The translations under genes and the position numbers were made by a program. 64,000 nucleotides of DNA, taken from assembly GCF_947090785.1 (NCBI RefSeq), contig NZ_OX352320.1:930001-994000 (forward strand), in the 5' to 3' direction. The stretch comes from Rheinheimera sp. MM224 (GTDB lineage Bacteria > Pseudomonadota > Gammaproteobacteria > Enterobacterales > Alteromonadaceae). Each line of letters opens with the position of its first letter. Position 1 is the stretch's first letter. Positions 32,456 to 40,658 of this stretch are shown here, in pieces. The notes beneath the pieces were generated by a model. That model was given only the letters and a program-made list of their open reading frames with translations, was not told where the DNA came from and ran no database searches.

Positions 32456-34129
32456 ATGAAACTGATGTCAGTCAGTGCGTTATCCGCCGTGTTGATGCTG
32501 GCGGGTTGTCAAAGTACCACGACTCCCTCCTCTGCAGTTGTGCAGCCAAAAGCCAGCGCTCAAGCTATTGAAGCTCATATGACGTTTTTAGGTGATGATA
32601 GTCTGGAAGGCCGCGATACAGGCAGCCGTGGCCATCAAATTGCTGCTAATTATATTGCGACTCAGCTGGCGGGTTTAGGTTTAGAACCTGCAGGTGAGCA
32701 GGGCTATTTCCAGTCTGTACCTATGCGCAAAGCCTTGTTGGTGCAAAGCAGTGCCAAAATGTCATTGACAAAAAATGGCAAAACGACCGACTTTGCTTAT
32801 CCAAAACAGTTTTTTACTGGCCCTAGTATTTCGCACGCCAAAGTTGATGTGACTGCGCCTTTGGTGTTTGTCGGTTACGGCTTGGTGTCGAAAGAATTTA
32901 ATCTGGACGATTACGCTAATCTGGATGTCAAAGGCAAAATAGTTGTGATGTTGAGCGGCCGCCCTAAGTCGTTGCCTAGCGAAGAAGCAGCTCATATCCA
33001 AAGTTTAAAAGCAGAAAATGCAGCTGAACGTGGTGCTGTAGGTGTGATCACTCTGCATACCCCATCAGAAGAAAAAGTCCGGCCTTATGCCAATAGCCTG
33101 ATGTATCTGACCAGCCCACGTATGCGCTGGTTACATAAAGATGGCACAGCTGAAGGTGAGTTTGAGTCTTTAACAGGTTCTGCTTATCTGCACCCGGATG
33201 CCGCCAAAGTATTATTTGCAGGAGCCAGCCGTTCTTTGGACGACATTTTTGCTGACTTAGCCGCAGAAAAGGTGCCAACAGGTTTTGCGTTGGAAGGTAC
33301 GGTCAATTTAAAACGTGAATCAACGACTGAAGATATTACCAGCCCGAACGTGGCTGCGGTATTACCTGGTTCAGATCCAAAGCTTAAAGATGAATATGTG
33401 GTGGTGACAGCTCACTCGGATCACATTGGTTTTTCCAACGATGTGCGCAGCAAAGATAAAATTAACAATGGTCTGATGGATAACGCCGCTGGTGTCAGCA
33501 TTATGCTGGAAACTGCGCGTTTATTCGCTCAGCAGGCAGAACGGCCAAAACGTTCTATCTTATTTGTTGCTGTGACAGGGGAAGAAAAAGGCTTATTGGG
33601 TGCTGACTATTTTGCTCATAACCCAACCCGTCCTATCGACAAACTGGTGGCTAACGTCAATATCGATATGCCGGTGTTGTTGTATCCTTTTGCTGATATA
33701 GTGGCTTTTGGTGCCAACCATTCCAGTTTAGGCGCCACAGTCGATACAGCCGCTGCTGCAGTGGGTATTAAGCAGAGTCCGGATCCAATGCCAGAACAGG
33801 CCATTTTTACCCGTTCAGACCACTACACTCTAGTGCAGCAAGGTGTGCCATCAGTATTCCTGATGACAGGTTTTACCTCTAAAGATCCAAAGCAAAAAGG
33901 CGGCGAAGTCTGGGGTAAGTTTTTTGCCAAGCATTACCACAAGCCGACTGATGATAAGGCGGGTTTAACTGCTGACTTTGGCGCTATCCGTTACGATGCT
34001 GGTGCCACCTTTGCTGACATCAATTATGGTATTACCACTGAAGTGGCGAATAATCCACAGCGTCCAGTCTGGTTAAAAGACAGCTTCTTTGGCAAGATTT
34101 TTGGCAAAGACTACAACCAACAGAAGTAA
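32456..34129 (+). CDS. M28-family zinc aminopeptidase lipoprotein
   Basis: The 557-residue protein has a lipoprotein signal (lipobox LAGC, Cys18), a PA-type inserted domain (about 125-260, LVFVGYGLV) and an M28 peptidase domain with dinuclear zinc ligands visible as His320 (TAHSDHIG), Asp342 (MDNAAGV), Glu376/377 (TGEEKGLLGA), Asp404 (NIDM) and His456 (SDHYTLV). It should be an exported, membrane-tethered aminopeptidase. It follows the two amidohydrolase genes 42 bp downstream, in the same orientation, which suggests a peptide or peptide-derivative degradation unit. ATG 32456 has AAGGAAA upstream. Confidence 0.88.
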   Translation: MKLMSVSALSAVLMLAGCQSTTTPSSAVVQPKASAQAIEAHMTFLGDDSLEGRDTGSRGHQIAANYIATQLAGLGLEPAGEQGYFQSVPMRKALLVQSSAKMSLTKNGKTTDFAYPKQFFTGPSISHAKVDVTAPLVFVGYGLVSKEFNLDDYANLDVKGKIVVMLSGRPKSLPSEEAAHIQSLKAENAAERGAVGVITLHTPSEEKVRPYANSLMYLTSPRMRWLHKDGTAEGEFESLTGSAYLHPDAAKVLFAGASRSLDDIFADLAAEKVPTGFALEGTVNLKRESTTEDITSPNVAAVLPGSDPKLKDEYVVVTAHSDHIGFSNDVRSKDKINNGLMDNAAGVSIMLETARLFAQQAERPKRSILFVAVTGEEKGLLGADYFAHNPTRPIDKLVANVNIDMPVLLYPFADIVAFGANHSSLGATVDTAAAAVGIKQSPDPMPEQAIFTRSDHYTLVQQGVPSVFLMTGFTSKDPKQKGGEVWGKFFAKHYHKPTDDKAGLTADFGAIRYDAGATFADINYGITTEVANNPQRPVWLKDSFFGKIFGKDYNQQK

Positions 34130-34135
34130 TCTAAT

Positions 34136-34159
34136 GGGTCAGAGCTTGCACTCTGACCC
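34136..34159. repeat. GGGTCAGAG/CTCTGACCC hairpin, copy 3
   Basis: GGGTCAGAG-CTTGCA-CTCTGACCC lies 6 bp after the peptidase stop and 9 bp before the end of the convergent receiver gene. It probably terminates transcription from both sides. Confidence 0.75.
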
Positions 34160-34168
34160 TTCTTCCCT

Positions 34169-34966
34169 CTAGTGTTCCATAATACGGCTTAATAAAGCCC
34201 GTACTGTTTCTGGTTCAAACGGCTTGTCACATAAGGCATTCACACCAGACTGAGCAATATTGGCCAGATGAGATTCGTTGGCTTCGCTGGTGACCATCAA
34301 GACCGGAATATGGCTTTGCTGGCTGTGTTCACGGATATACTGAGTCAGCTCCTGACCGTTCACTTCCGGCATATTAAAATCGGTCACGACCAAATCAAAC
34401 ATGTTGTTTTGCAGTAGCTCAATGGCTTGTTGTCCGTCTTCGGCTTCAGTTAAATGCTGAATGCCCAGGTTCTGCAGTACACGTTTAATATGGTTACGGG
34501 CCAGACGACTATCGTCCACCACCAGCACCCGCACATCGTGCACGTCAAATAAACTCAGTTCCAGTTCGGCCGGACTTAACAGGTCTATCGCTGCATTTAA
34601 GGCTTTGCCCAACTGCACAGAATTAAAAGGTTTAGGTAAAATCGCCACTACACCAGATTGCTTAAATTGCTCCAGCTGGGCTTTTTTTGTTTCAGAGGAA
34701 ATCAGTACAAAAGGTACTTCGGCTAAATCTGTATCGTTTTTCAGCTTTGCCAGCAGTTCCAGACTGGTGCCTTGTTCAAAGTATAAACTGCTGATCACCA
34801 GATCGGCTTTATGCTGTTTGAGCTGCAGCATAGCTGTTGCAATGCTGTCTGCAGTACTGACCTGGGTTGCGCCTTCTTCGGCCAATTGCTTGATAATTAT
34901 TTTGCGTTGAACATCAGAAGGCTCAATCAGCAGAATAGATAAGTCAGAAGGGGAGAGTTGTTGCAT
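34169..34966 (-). CDS. double receiver-domain protein, first receiver degenerate
   Basis: The 265-residue protein has two CheY-like receivers and no output domain. Receiver 1 (about 8-130) has Ser60 where the phospho-acceptor Asp is expected (VISSLYFEQG) and an altered acidic pair (IEPSD), but keeps the LPKPF lysine. Receiver 2 (about 143-262) is complete: VVDDSR, Asp196 in VVTDFNMPEVNG, VTSEAN and DKPF. It is therefore likely a phospho-relay or adaptor protein with one functional site. The ATG at 34966 is preferred; a GTG 16 codons upstream (35014) would overlap the yciH stop. No kinase gene is close. Confidence 0.83.
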   Translation of the reverse strand: MQQLSPSDLSILLIEPSDVQRKIIIKQLAEEGATQVSTADSIATAMLQLKQHKADLVISSLYFEQGTSLELLAKLKNDTDLAEVPFVLISSETKKAQLEQFKQSGVVAILPKPFNSVQLGKALNAAIDLLSPAELELSLFDVHDVRVLVVDDSRLARNHIKRVLQNLGIQHLTEAEDGQQAIELLQNNMFDLVVTDFNMPEVNGQELTQYIREHSQQSHIPVLMVTSEANESHLANIAQSGVNALCDKPFEPETVRALLSRIMEH

Positions 34967-35006
34967 CAGACGCTCGCTTAATCCACTTGGGTATAAAGGG
35001 GGCGGG

Positions 35007-35405
35007 TTAACCACCAGCCCATTTATGTTTGTAACCTAATTTGGTTAACTCCTGCTGCACCAGTTCGCGTTGATCACCCTGAATCTCAATCACGCCGTCC
35101 TTGACCGAACCACCACAACCGCATTTTTTCTTTAATAAGGCCGCTATTTCTGCCAGCTTTTCTGTGCTTTCAGCAAGGCCTGAAATAGTGATCACTGCTT
35201 TGCCATTACGGCCTTTGGTTTCACGTTTTAATCGGGCATGACCGTCGGTAAAACTTTGCGCCACAGCTTTTTGTGGTTTGGGCTTATCAATACGGCCTGA
35301 ATCTGTACTGTAGACCAAATCATCCGCAGCTGCCGCTGTTGCTTCTTCAGCAGGTCGCCCCAATTGTTGTTGCCAGTCGGCTAACGAGATTTTTTTGCCA
35401 CTCAT
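35007..35405 (-). CDS. yciH: SUI1/YciH-type translation factor homologue
   Basis: The 132-residue protein ends in an eIF1/SUI1 domain (about 55-132) with GRNGKAVITISGL, KKKCGCGGSVKDG and LGYKHKWAGG. In E. coli YciH can influence initiation fidelity. The N-terminal 55 residues are low-complexity and charged. The true start is ATG 35405; the frame upstream encodes a hydrophobic stretch but crosses the promoter region of the divergent gene. It sits next to the double receiver gene with only 40 bp between. Confidence 0.88.
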   Translation of the reverse strand: MSGKKISLADWQQQLGRPAEEATAAAADDLVYSTDSGRIDKPKPQKAVAQSFTDGHARLKRETKGRNGKAVITISGLAESTEKLAEIAALLKKKCGCGGSVKDGVIEIQGDQRELVQQELTKLGYKHKWAGG

Positions 35406-35544
35406 AAAACAATCTGTGTAAGTCGTCAGAAAGCGCACGATAAACAAGTTAATAACAAACAGCAAGCTTGAAAAGAAAGCTGTAAAAAAAGCCATTGGCA
35501 AATAAAAGGCTTCTGGTAAACTATCGTCAATTTTAGAAATCTGG

Positions 35545-36234
35545 ATGGCTGAAATGTCTATTAATTTATATCTGGAACAGTCAGGATTGTCTGCGTTATT
35601 GCAAGGGCAAGAAACAGCGATAGAACAGGCTGTGTCTACATTAAAAACACAGCTTGCCGCTGCTGCAGCTCCTGCTGTGACCTGGTCTTATCAGGTGCCT
35701 GAGTTAGGTGAAGGTGGTGCTTGCTCTTTGTTTGGCCAACTGGCCGATGAACCTTATGATCTGGCCGCCACTCTGGGCCAAAACGAAACAACAGCAGCTG
35801 CTTTAAGCCAGCTAACAGCCGTAGTGCAAAACTATCAGCAAAGCAACGACAGTGACTGGTTTGGTATTTACCAAAAGCGTCAGAACCCAGAAGGCGAAAC
35901 CGTGCTGGTGAAGCTGGCGTATTTTGGTGCGGCTTCCCGCGCTGAATTTCCATTAACAGCCGAATTTGCCCAAATCAGCAATAACAGCACTGTGGGTCTG
36001 ACGGGTAAAGCCAAAGTGATTAACGATGTCACAGCCTACTTAACAGCAGGTGGCGAATATTACACCTGCGATCCAAAAGTATTATCCGAAGCTTGTTTGC
36101 CTTTATTCAATAGCAAAGGTGAACTGGCAGGTATTATTGACGCTGAGGCGTTTAAACGTCAGGCCTACCATACAGATGCTCTGGTTCGTTTAGTGGCCAT
36201 CTGTCTTGTGCTGCCAGACTTACTGCCTGCATGA
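35545..36234 (+). CDS. GAF-domain protein of unknown function
   Basis: The 229-residue cytoplasmic protein has an N-terminal helical part (1-80, with repeated alanines) and a GAF-like C-terminal half: SDWFGIYQKR, VLVKLAYFGAASRAEF, GLTGKAKVINDV, CLPLFNSKGELAGIIDAEAF. The final motif resembles the ligand-pocket strand of GAF proteins. The three-Cys pattern of free methionine-R-sulfoxide reductase is not present, so that function is not supported. The gene precedes the aminotransferase by 52 bp in the same orientation; the two may be cotranscribed. ATG 35545 or 35554 may be used. Confidence 0.7.
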   Translation: MAEMSINLYLEQSGLSALLQGQETAIEQAVSTLKTQLAAAAAPAVTWSYQVPELGEGGACSLFGQLADEPYDLAATLGQNETTAAALSQLTAVVQNYQQSNDSDWFGIYQKRQNPEGETVLVKLAYFGAASRAEFPLTAEFAQISNNSTVGLTGKAKVINDVTAYLTAGGEYYTCDPKVLSEACLPLFNSKGELAGIIDAEAFKRQAYHTDALVRLVAICLVLPDLLPA

Positions 36235-36286
36235 TAAGATGAAACCGAATTGATTCTTTAACACCGCAAACTAACAGGTAAAAACT

Positions 36287-37480
36287 ATGTTTTCGCACTT
36301 ACAGCCGACCCCTATCGATCCAATTTTAGGTTTAATGGCCGCTTATAAAGAAGATCCAAATCCACTGAAAGTGGACCTTGGGGTTGGTGTCTATAAAGAC
36401 GAGCAAGGCCATACGGCTGTGCTGGATTGTGTGAAAAAAGCCGAAGCGCTGCGTTTAAAAAACGAAGACAGTAAAACCTACATTGGTATGGCAGGTGATT
36501 TATCCTTTAACAGCCATATCGAAAAACTGGCCTTTGGTCAGCATAAAGTATTGTTATCCGGTCGTGTCACTACAGCTCACACACCTGGCGGCACAGGTGC
36601 ATTGCGCGTTGCTGCTGAATTTATTAAAAAAGCCAATCCGGATGCCACTGTCTGGGTCACCAACCCAACCTGGGCTAACCATATTTCGTTATTTCAGGCC
36701 GCTGGTTTGAAAGTAAAAGAATATGCTTATTACGATTGGGATACCAAAGGCTTAAAGTTTGATGCCATGCTGACTGAACTGGCGCAGGTTCCTGCCGGTG
36801 ACGTAGTTCTGGTGCATGCTTGCTGCCATAACCCAAGTGGTATGGATTTGAACTTTGAGCAGTGGAAACAATTTGCGCATTTAGCCAAAGAAAAAGGCTT
36901 TACGCCGCTGGTCGATATGGCTTATCAGGGTTTTGGTCTGGGTCTGGAAGAAGACACGCAAGGTTTACGTTACCTGGCCGATCAAGTCGAAGAGATGATC
37001 CTGTGTAGCTCGTGCTCGAAAAACTTCGGTTTGTACCGTGAACGTATTGGTGCTTGCAGCATAGTAACAGCAGACAGCAAAACCACAGACATTGCTAAAT
37101 CTGTGTTGTTAAGCGTGGTGCGTAGTATTTATTCTATGCCTCCAGCCCATGGCGCTATCATCGTCAGTCATATTCTTGACAGCCAGGAATTAACGGCGTT
37201 GTGGCATCAGGAACTGGCTGTGATGCGTAATCGCATCAATGATTACCGTCAGTTGATCATCGATAAATTTACGGCTGAAGGCATTACGCAGGATTTCAGC
37301 TTTATCACCAAACAACACGGCATGTTCTCTTTCCTTGGCATTAACAAAGAGCAAATTGAACGCCTGCGCAAGGACTACAGCATCTATATGGTTGGTTCAA
37401 GCCGCGTCAGTATTTCTGGTTTAAACCACAGCAATATTGATTACTTCGCTAAAGCTATGGCGCAAGTGTTAAAGGGTTAA
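36287..37480 (+). CDS. tyrB: class I aspartate/aromatic amino acid aminotransferase
   Basis: The 397-residue PLP enzyme is homologous along its length to E. coli AspC and TyrB. Visible marks: PIDPILGLMAAYKED, VDLGVGVYKDEQG, HTPGGTGALRVAAEF, CCHNPSGMD, Lys245 in CSSCSKNFGLYRERIGA (split site of the PLP Schiff base), and the substrate carboxylate Arg in SSRVSISGLN. It transfers amino groups between glutamate/2-oxoglutarate and aspartate or aromatic keto acids. The symbol tyrB is a best guess; the AspC/TyrB difference cannot be settled by eye. No TyrR box was seen directly upstream. A terminator follows. Confidence 0.85.
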   Translation: MFSHLQPTPIDPILGLMAAYKEDPNPLKVDLGVGVYKDEQGHTAVLDCVKKAEALRLKNEDSKTYIGMAGDLSFNSHIEKLAFGQHKVLLSGRVTTAHTPGGTGALRVAAEFIKKANPDATVWVTNPTWANHISLFQAAGLKVKEYAYYDWDTKGLKFDAMLTELAQVPAGDVVLVHACCHNPSGMDLNFEQWKQFAHLAKEKGFTPLVDMAYQGFGLGLEEDTQGLRYLADQVEEMILCSSCSKNFGLYRERIGACSIVTADSKTTDIAKSVLLSVVRSIYSMPPAHGAIIVSHILDSQELTALWHQELAVMRNRINDYRQLIIDKFTAEGITQDFSFITKQHGMFSFLGINKEQIERLRKDYSIYMVGSSRVSISGLNHSNIDYFAKAMAQVLKG

Positions 37481-37501
37481 GCGCTCAGGCTTGACTGGAA
37501 G

Positions 37502-37525
37502 AAGGGCGGCTTAGGCTGCCCTTTT
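37502..37525 (+). terminator. intrinsic terminator of the aminotransferase gene
   Basis: AAGGGCGGC-TTAG-GCTGCCCTT pairs with one bulge/mismatch and ends in TTTTT. Confidence 0.75.
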
Positions 37526-37630
37526 TGATCTGCTGCTGAAAAAATCAACTGTTGCCAGAAGGGTTTTGCCTAACTAAGCTAGGATAAACAAAGTCTTGTA
37601 CAAAAAGTGTTACATCAGCAGGGGGAAGTC

Positions 37631-38374
37631 GTGGCAAAAAGCTTATTAGCAGTTCTGTTGTATCTATCTTTCGCTGCTGCTGCAAACACGGATCAGCTCG
37701 TTCTTAGAGTAGTCACTGAATTATCACCGCCTCACCAAACGATCAAAGATGGCAAAGTAGATGGCGTCAGTACTCAGATTGTTATAGCAACACTCAAACA
37801 GGCTGGGCTTGATAGTCCTATTGAAGTGTATCCCTGGGCCCGCTCCTATTACATTGCCACTTCAGTGCCTAATGTGCTGATTTACAACATAGCCAGAACA
37901 CCGGAGCGGGAAAATGAATTTCACTGGATTGGGCCTGTCGCAAACTACAGGTTAGGTTTAGTGCGACTGACGGAGCGCGCTGATCTCACTCCAAACCATA
38001 TCAAAGATTTAGGTTCAGCTGTCATTGCGGTGCAACGAGGTGATTTTTCTACGCTGTATCTGCAGCAACAGGGGTTGAAGATAGACAAAGAATTACAGCT
38101 CTCTGCTGATATTCTGGAGTCCTGGCGTCTGCTGATCAAAGGCAAAGTGGATTATGTGGTAGATGATGAAGCGGCTTTGGCTTTAATGGAGAAACAGTTG
38201 TCGCAACCCGAAGGCATAACCCGTTTTGTGTTAGCTATACCGCAGTTGGAGCAGAAAACTTATCTTGCAGCCAGCAAAACAACAGATCCTGAACTGGTCA
38301 GGAAACTGCAGCAGGCTCATCTTGAAGTACAAAAGACTCCGCTTTATCAGAACGTGATGGCCGGCCGCTTTTAG
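37631..38374 (+). CDS. periplasmic solute-binding protein-like (SBP family 3)
   Basis: The 247-residue protein has a signal peptide (residues 1-17, ending AAAA) and a transporter solute-binding fold: VVTELSPPHQTIKDGKVDGVS, WARSYYIA, YNIARTPERENEFHWIGPV and the GKVDYVVDDEAAL hinge. No permease or ATPase gene is adjacent, so it is probably not a classical ABC component; many Shewanella relatives are orphans. The GTG at 37631 has GGGGGAA five bases upstream; an upstream GTG (37607) is less likely. Ligand unknown. Confidence 0.75.
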   Translation: MAKSLLAVLLYLSFAAAANTDQLVLRVVTELSPPHQTIKDGKVDGVSTQIVIATLKQAGLDSPIEVYPWARSYYIATSVPNVLIYNIARTPERENEFHWIGPVANYRLGLVRLTERADLTPNHIKDLGSAVIAVQRGDFSTLYLQQQGLKIDKELQLSADILESWRLLIKGKVDYVVDDEAALALMEKQLSQPEGITRFVLAIPQLEQKTYLAASKTTDPELVRKLQQAHLEVQKTPLYQNVMAGRF

Positions 38375-38381
38375 CTTGATT

Positions 38382-38918
38382 TTAAAGGGCTATCAGCTCA
38401 TTCATGAGTTGAGTCAGCCACAGATTTAAACGTTCATCCGTCTGGTCATACTGATTTTCTTCGTCCAAAGCTAAACCATAAAACCATTCGCCGTCTTCTG
38501 TTGCCGCTTTAGAGGCGATAAAGTCATAGCCTTCAGTGGGCCAGAAACCAATGCGGACACAGTCTTGTGGCGCTATGGCCTGATGCAACATACCTACCGC
38601 ATCCTGAAACCACTCGGCGTAACCTAACTGATCGCCCATGCCATAAATAGCGACAATTTTGCCGTTTAAATCGACGTCTTTAATATCGTCCCAGTGCGCT
38701 TCCCAATCTTCCTGCAGCTCACCAAAATCCCAGGTCGAAATGCCCAAAATCAGTAAATCGTAGTCAGTCATCAGTGCCAGAGGCTGATCTTTAATATTGT
38801 GAAGTGTTACACTGCTGCCATCCGGCAAACTTGGGTCAGCACTTAAAAGCACCTGAATTTTTTCCGCCACTATTTCGGTATAGCAAGTGGTGGAACCGTA
38901 AAAAAGACCAATTTTCAT
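38382..38918 (-). CDS. fldB: flavodoxin FldB
   Basis: The 178-residue flavodoxin binds FMN as a low-potential electron carrier. Conserved parts: [12 protein letters not shown] at the phosphate loop, [29 protein letters not shown] and [11 protein letters not shown]. The sequence matches E. coli FldB over its whole length. As in E. coli it lies head to head with xerD. The ATG at 38918 matches the family start; an upstream in-frame extension is not needed. Confidence 0.92.
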   Translation of the reverse strand: MKIGLFYGSTTCYTEIVAEKIQVLLSADPSLPDGSSVTLHNIKDQPLALMTDYDLLILGISTWDFGELQEDWEAHWDDIKDVDLNGKIVAIYGMGDQLGYAEWFQDAVGMLHQAIAPQDCVRIGFWPTEGYDFIASKAATEDGEWFYGLALDEENQYDQTDERLNLWLTQLMNELIAL

Positions 38919-39011
38919 CTGAAATGACTCAGCATTTTGTGTGGCCGGCAGTGTAGCAGAAGCCTCTGAACCAACAAAGTCAGACAAATCAAATTAACCC
39001 GGGAGCAGCTT

Positions 39012-39917
39012 GTGGCAACAATAGTGGCCATCTCAGAACAGCAACTCATTAAGGCGTTTTTAGACCAGTTGTGGCTGGATAAAGGCGTCAGTGAACATAC
39101 GCTAAGCGCTTATGGCACAGACCTGAGTAAATTTGCGTTGTTTCTGCAGCAGCAAGGCCAGCAACTGACGGCTGTGGATCAAATGCTGCTGAACAGTTAT
39201 TTGGCTCACAGAGTGGATCAAGGTTTTAGCCCACGCAGCACCTCCAGGGCTTTAAGCAGTTTACGGCGCTTTTATCGTCACCTGCACAAAACTAAACAAA
39301 TCAGTGAAAATCCCTTATCCGATGTATTTAACCCAAAAATTGGCCGCTCTTTGCCTAAAACTTTGTCCGAGCACGACGTGGATTTATTGCTGTCTGCCCC
39401 AGATGTCAGCGATTTAATTCAGTTTCGCGATAAAGTGATGTTAGAAATTCTCTATGCAGCCGGTCTGAGGGTATCGGAGCTGGTCGGTTTAACCTTGCAG
39501 CAAATTAATTTGCGTCAGGGTTTAGTGCGGGTTACGGGCAAAGGCAAAAAAGAACGGCTGGTGCCTTTGGGGGAAACCGCGGTGGAGTGGCTGGATAATT
39601 ACCTGCGTCAGGGCCGCGGATTGCTGCTCGACGGCCAAAGTGATGTAGTATTTCCAAGCTCCAGAGGCCAACAAATGACCCGACAAACTTTCTGGCACCG
39701 GATTAAGTTTTATGCCAAAGTGGCAGGCATTAGTGCAGAGTTGTCGCCGCATACGGTACGACATGCTTTTGCCACGCATTTATTAAATCACGGTGCAGAT
39801 TTACGGGTCGTACAGTTGTTATTAGGGCACAGCGACCTATCGACCACCCAAATTTACACTCATGTGGCGCAAGCGCGTTTGCAAAGTTTACATCAACAAC
39901 ATCATCCCAGGGGCTAA
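39012..39917 (+). CDS. xerD: tyrosine recombinase XerD
   Basis: XerD, with XerC, resolves chromosome dimers at dif. The 301-residue protein has an N-terminal SAM-like core-binding domain (1-115, LDQLWLDKGVSEHTLSAYGTDL) and a C-terminal catalytic domain with the R-K-H-R-H-Y set: AGLRVSEL, VTGKGKKERLVPL, HTVRHAFATHLL, LGHSDLSTTQIYTH (nucleophile Tyr). The start is GTG 39012 behind GGGAGCA. It heads the conserved xerD-dsbC-recJ-prfB-lysS cluster. Confidence 0.96.
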   Translation: MATIVAISEQQLIKAFLDQLWLDKGVSEHTLSAYGTDLSKFALFLQQQGQQLTAVDQMLLNSYLAHRVDQGFSPRSTSRALSSLRRFYRHLHKTKQISENPLSDVFNPKIGRSLPKTLSEHDVDLLLSAPDVSDLIQFRDKVMLEILYAAGLRVSELVGLTLQQINLRQGLVRVTGKGKKERLVPLGETAVEWLDNYLRQGRGLLLDGQSDVVFPSSRGQQMTRQTFWHRIKFYAKVAGISAELSPHTVRHAFATHLLNHGADLRVVQLLLGHSDLSTTQIYTHVAQARLQSLHQQHHPRG

Positions 39918-39938
39918 CCTTGGGTGCAGGATACAGAG

Positions 39939-40646
39939 ATGAAGAAGTTTAGCTACCTCGCTGTTATGGCAGCATTTTTAAGTACCGGATTATCAGCTCA
40001 GGCTGTGTTACCTGAAGTAAACCAAGCCTTTTCAGAAATTGGTTTAAACGTAAAAGCAGTGGCAGATTCTACTGTGCCTGGCATGTTACAAGTGCAAACC
40101 GACAAAGGTTTATTTTTTATCTCAGACAATAAACAGTATTTGTTTGAAGGCAATATTTACGATTTAAAAAACAAAAAACTGGTGAATGAAGACATTCTGA
40201 AAGATATCCGCAAAGCGGGTGTGAAGGATTTTGATGACTCAGTGATTGAGTTTAAAGCCGCAGACGAAAAATATGTGATCCATGTATTTACTGACACCAG
40301 CTGTGGCTATTGCCGTAAGTTACATAACGAGATGGCGGATCTGAACAAGGCTGGTGTTACTGTGCGTTACCTCGCTTTCCCTCGTGGTGGTGTTCAGTCG
40401 GCAACTTATGACGAATTACAGTCGATTTGGTGTTCCAAAGATGCCAAACAGGCACTGACTGATGCTAAAAATGGCAAAGCTGTAAAGCAAGCCAGTTGCC
40501 AGAACACAGTGGCTCAGCAATACGAGTTGGGTCAGAGTTTTGGTATTACTGGTACTCCTGCACTGATTCTGCCAGATGGCCGTTTAATTCCTGGTTATCA
40601 ACCCGCTGCAGCTTTAGTGGCCGCCCTGAGTCAAAATGCGCCATAA
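39939..40646 (+). CDS. dsbC: thiol:disulfide interchange protein DsbC
   Basis: DsbC is a periplasmic dimeric disulfide isomerase. The 235 residues show a signal peptide (ending near residue 20, LSAQA), an N-terminal dimerisation region, and a thioredoxin-like domain with active site CGYC (residues 122-125) and the cis-Pro motif TGTPALILPDGR. ATG 39939 has AGGA 7 bp upstream. It is the second gene of the xerD cluster and is followed at 12 bp by recJ. Confidence 0.95.
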   Translation: MKKFSYLAVMAAFLSTGLSAQAVLPEVNQAFSEIGLNVKAVADSTVPGMLQVQTDKGLFFISDNKQYLFEGNIYDLKNKKLVNEDILKDIRKAGVKDFDDSVIEFKAADEKYVIHVFTDTSCGYCRKLHNEMADLNKAGVTVRYLAFPRGGVQSATYDELQSIWCSKDAKQALTDAKNGKAVKQASCQNTVAQQYELGQSFGITGTPALILPDGRLIPGYQPAAALVAALSQNAP

Positions 40647-40658
40647 GCAGGTTTTAGT

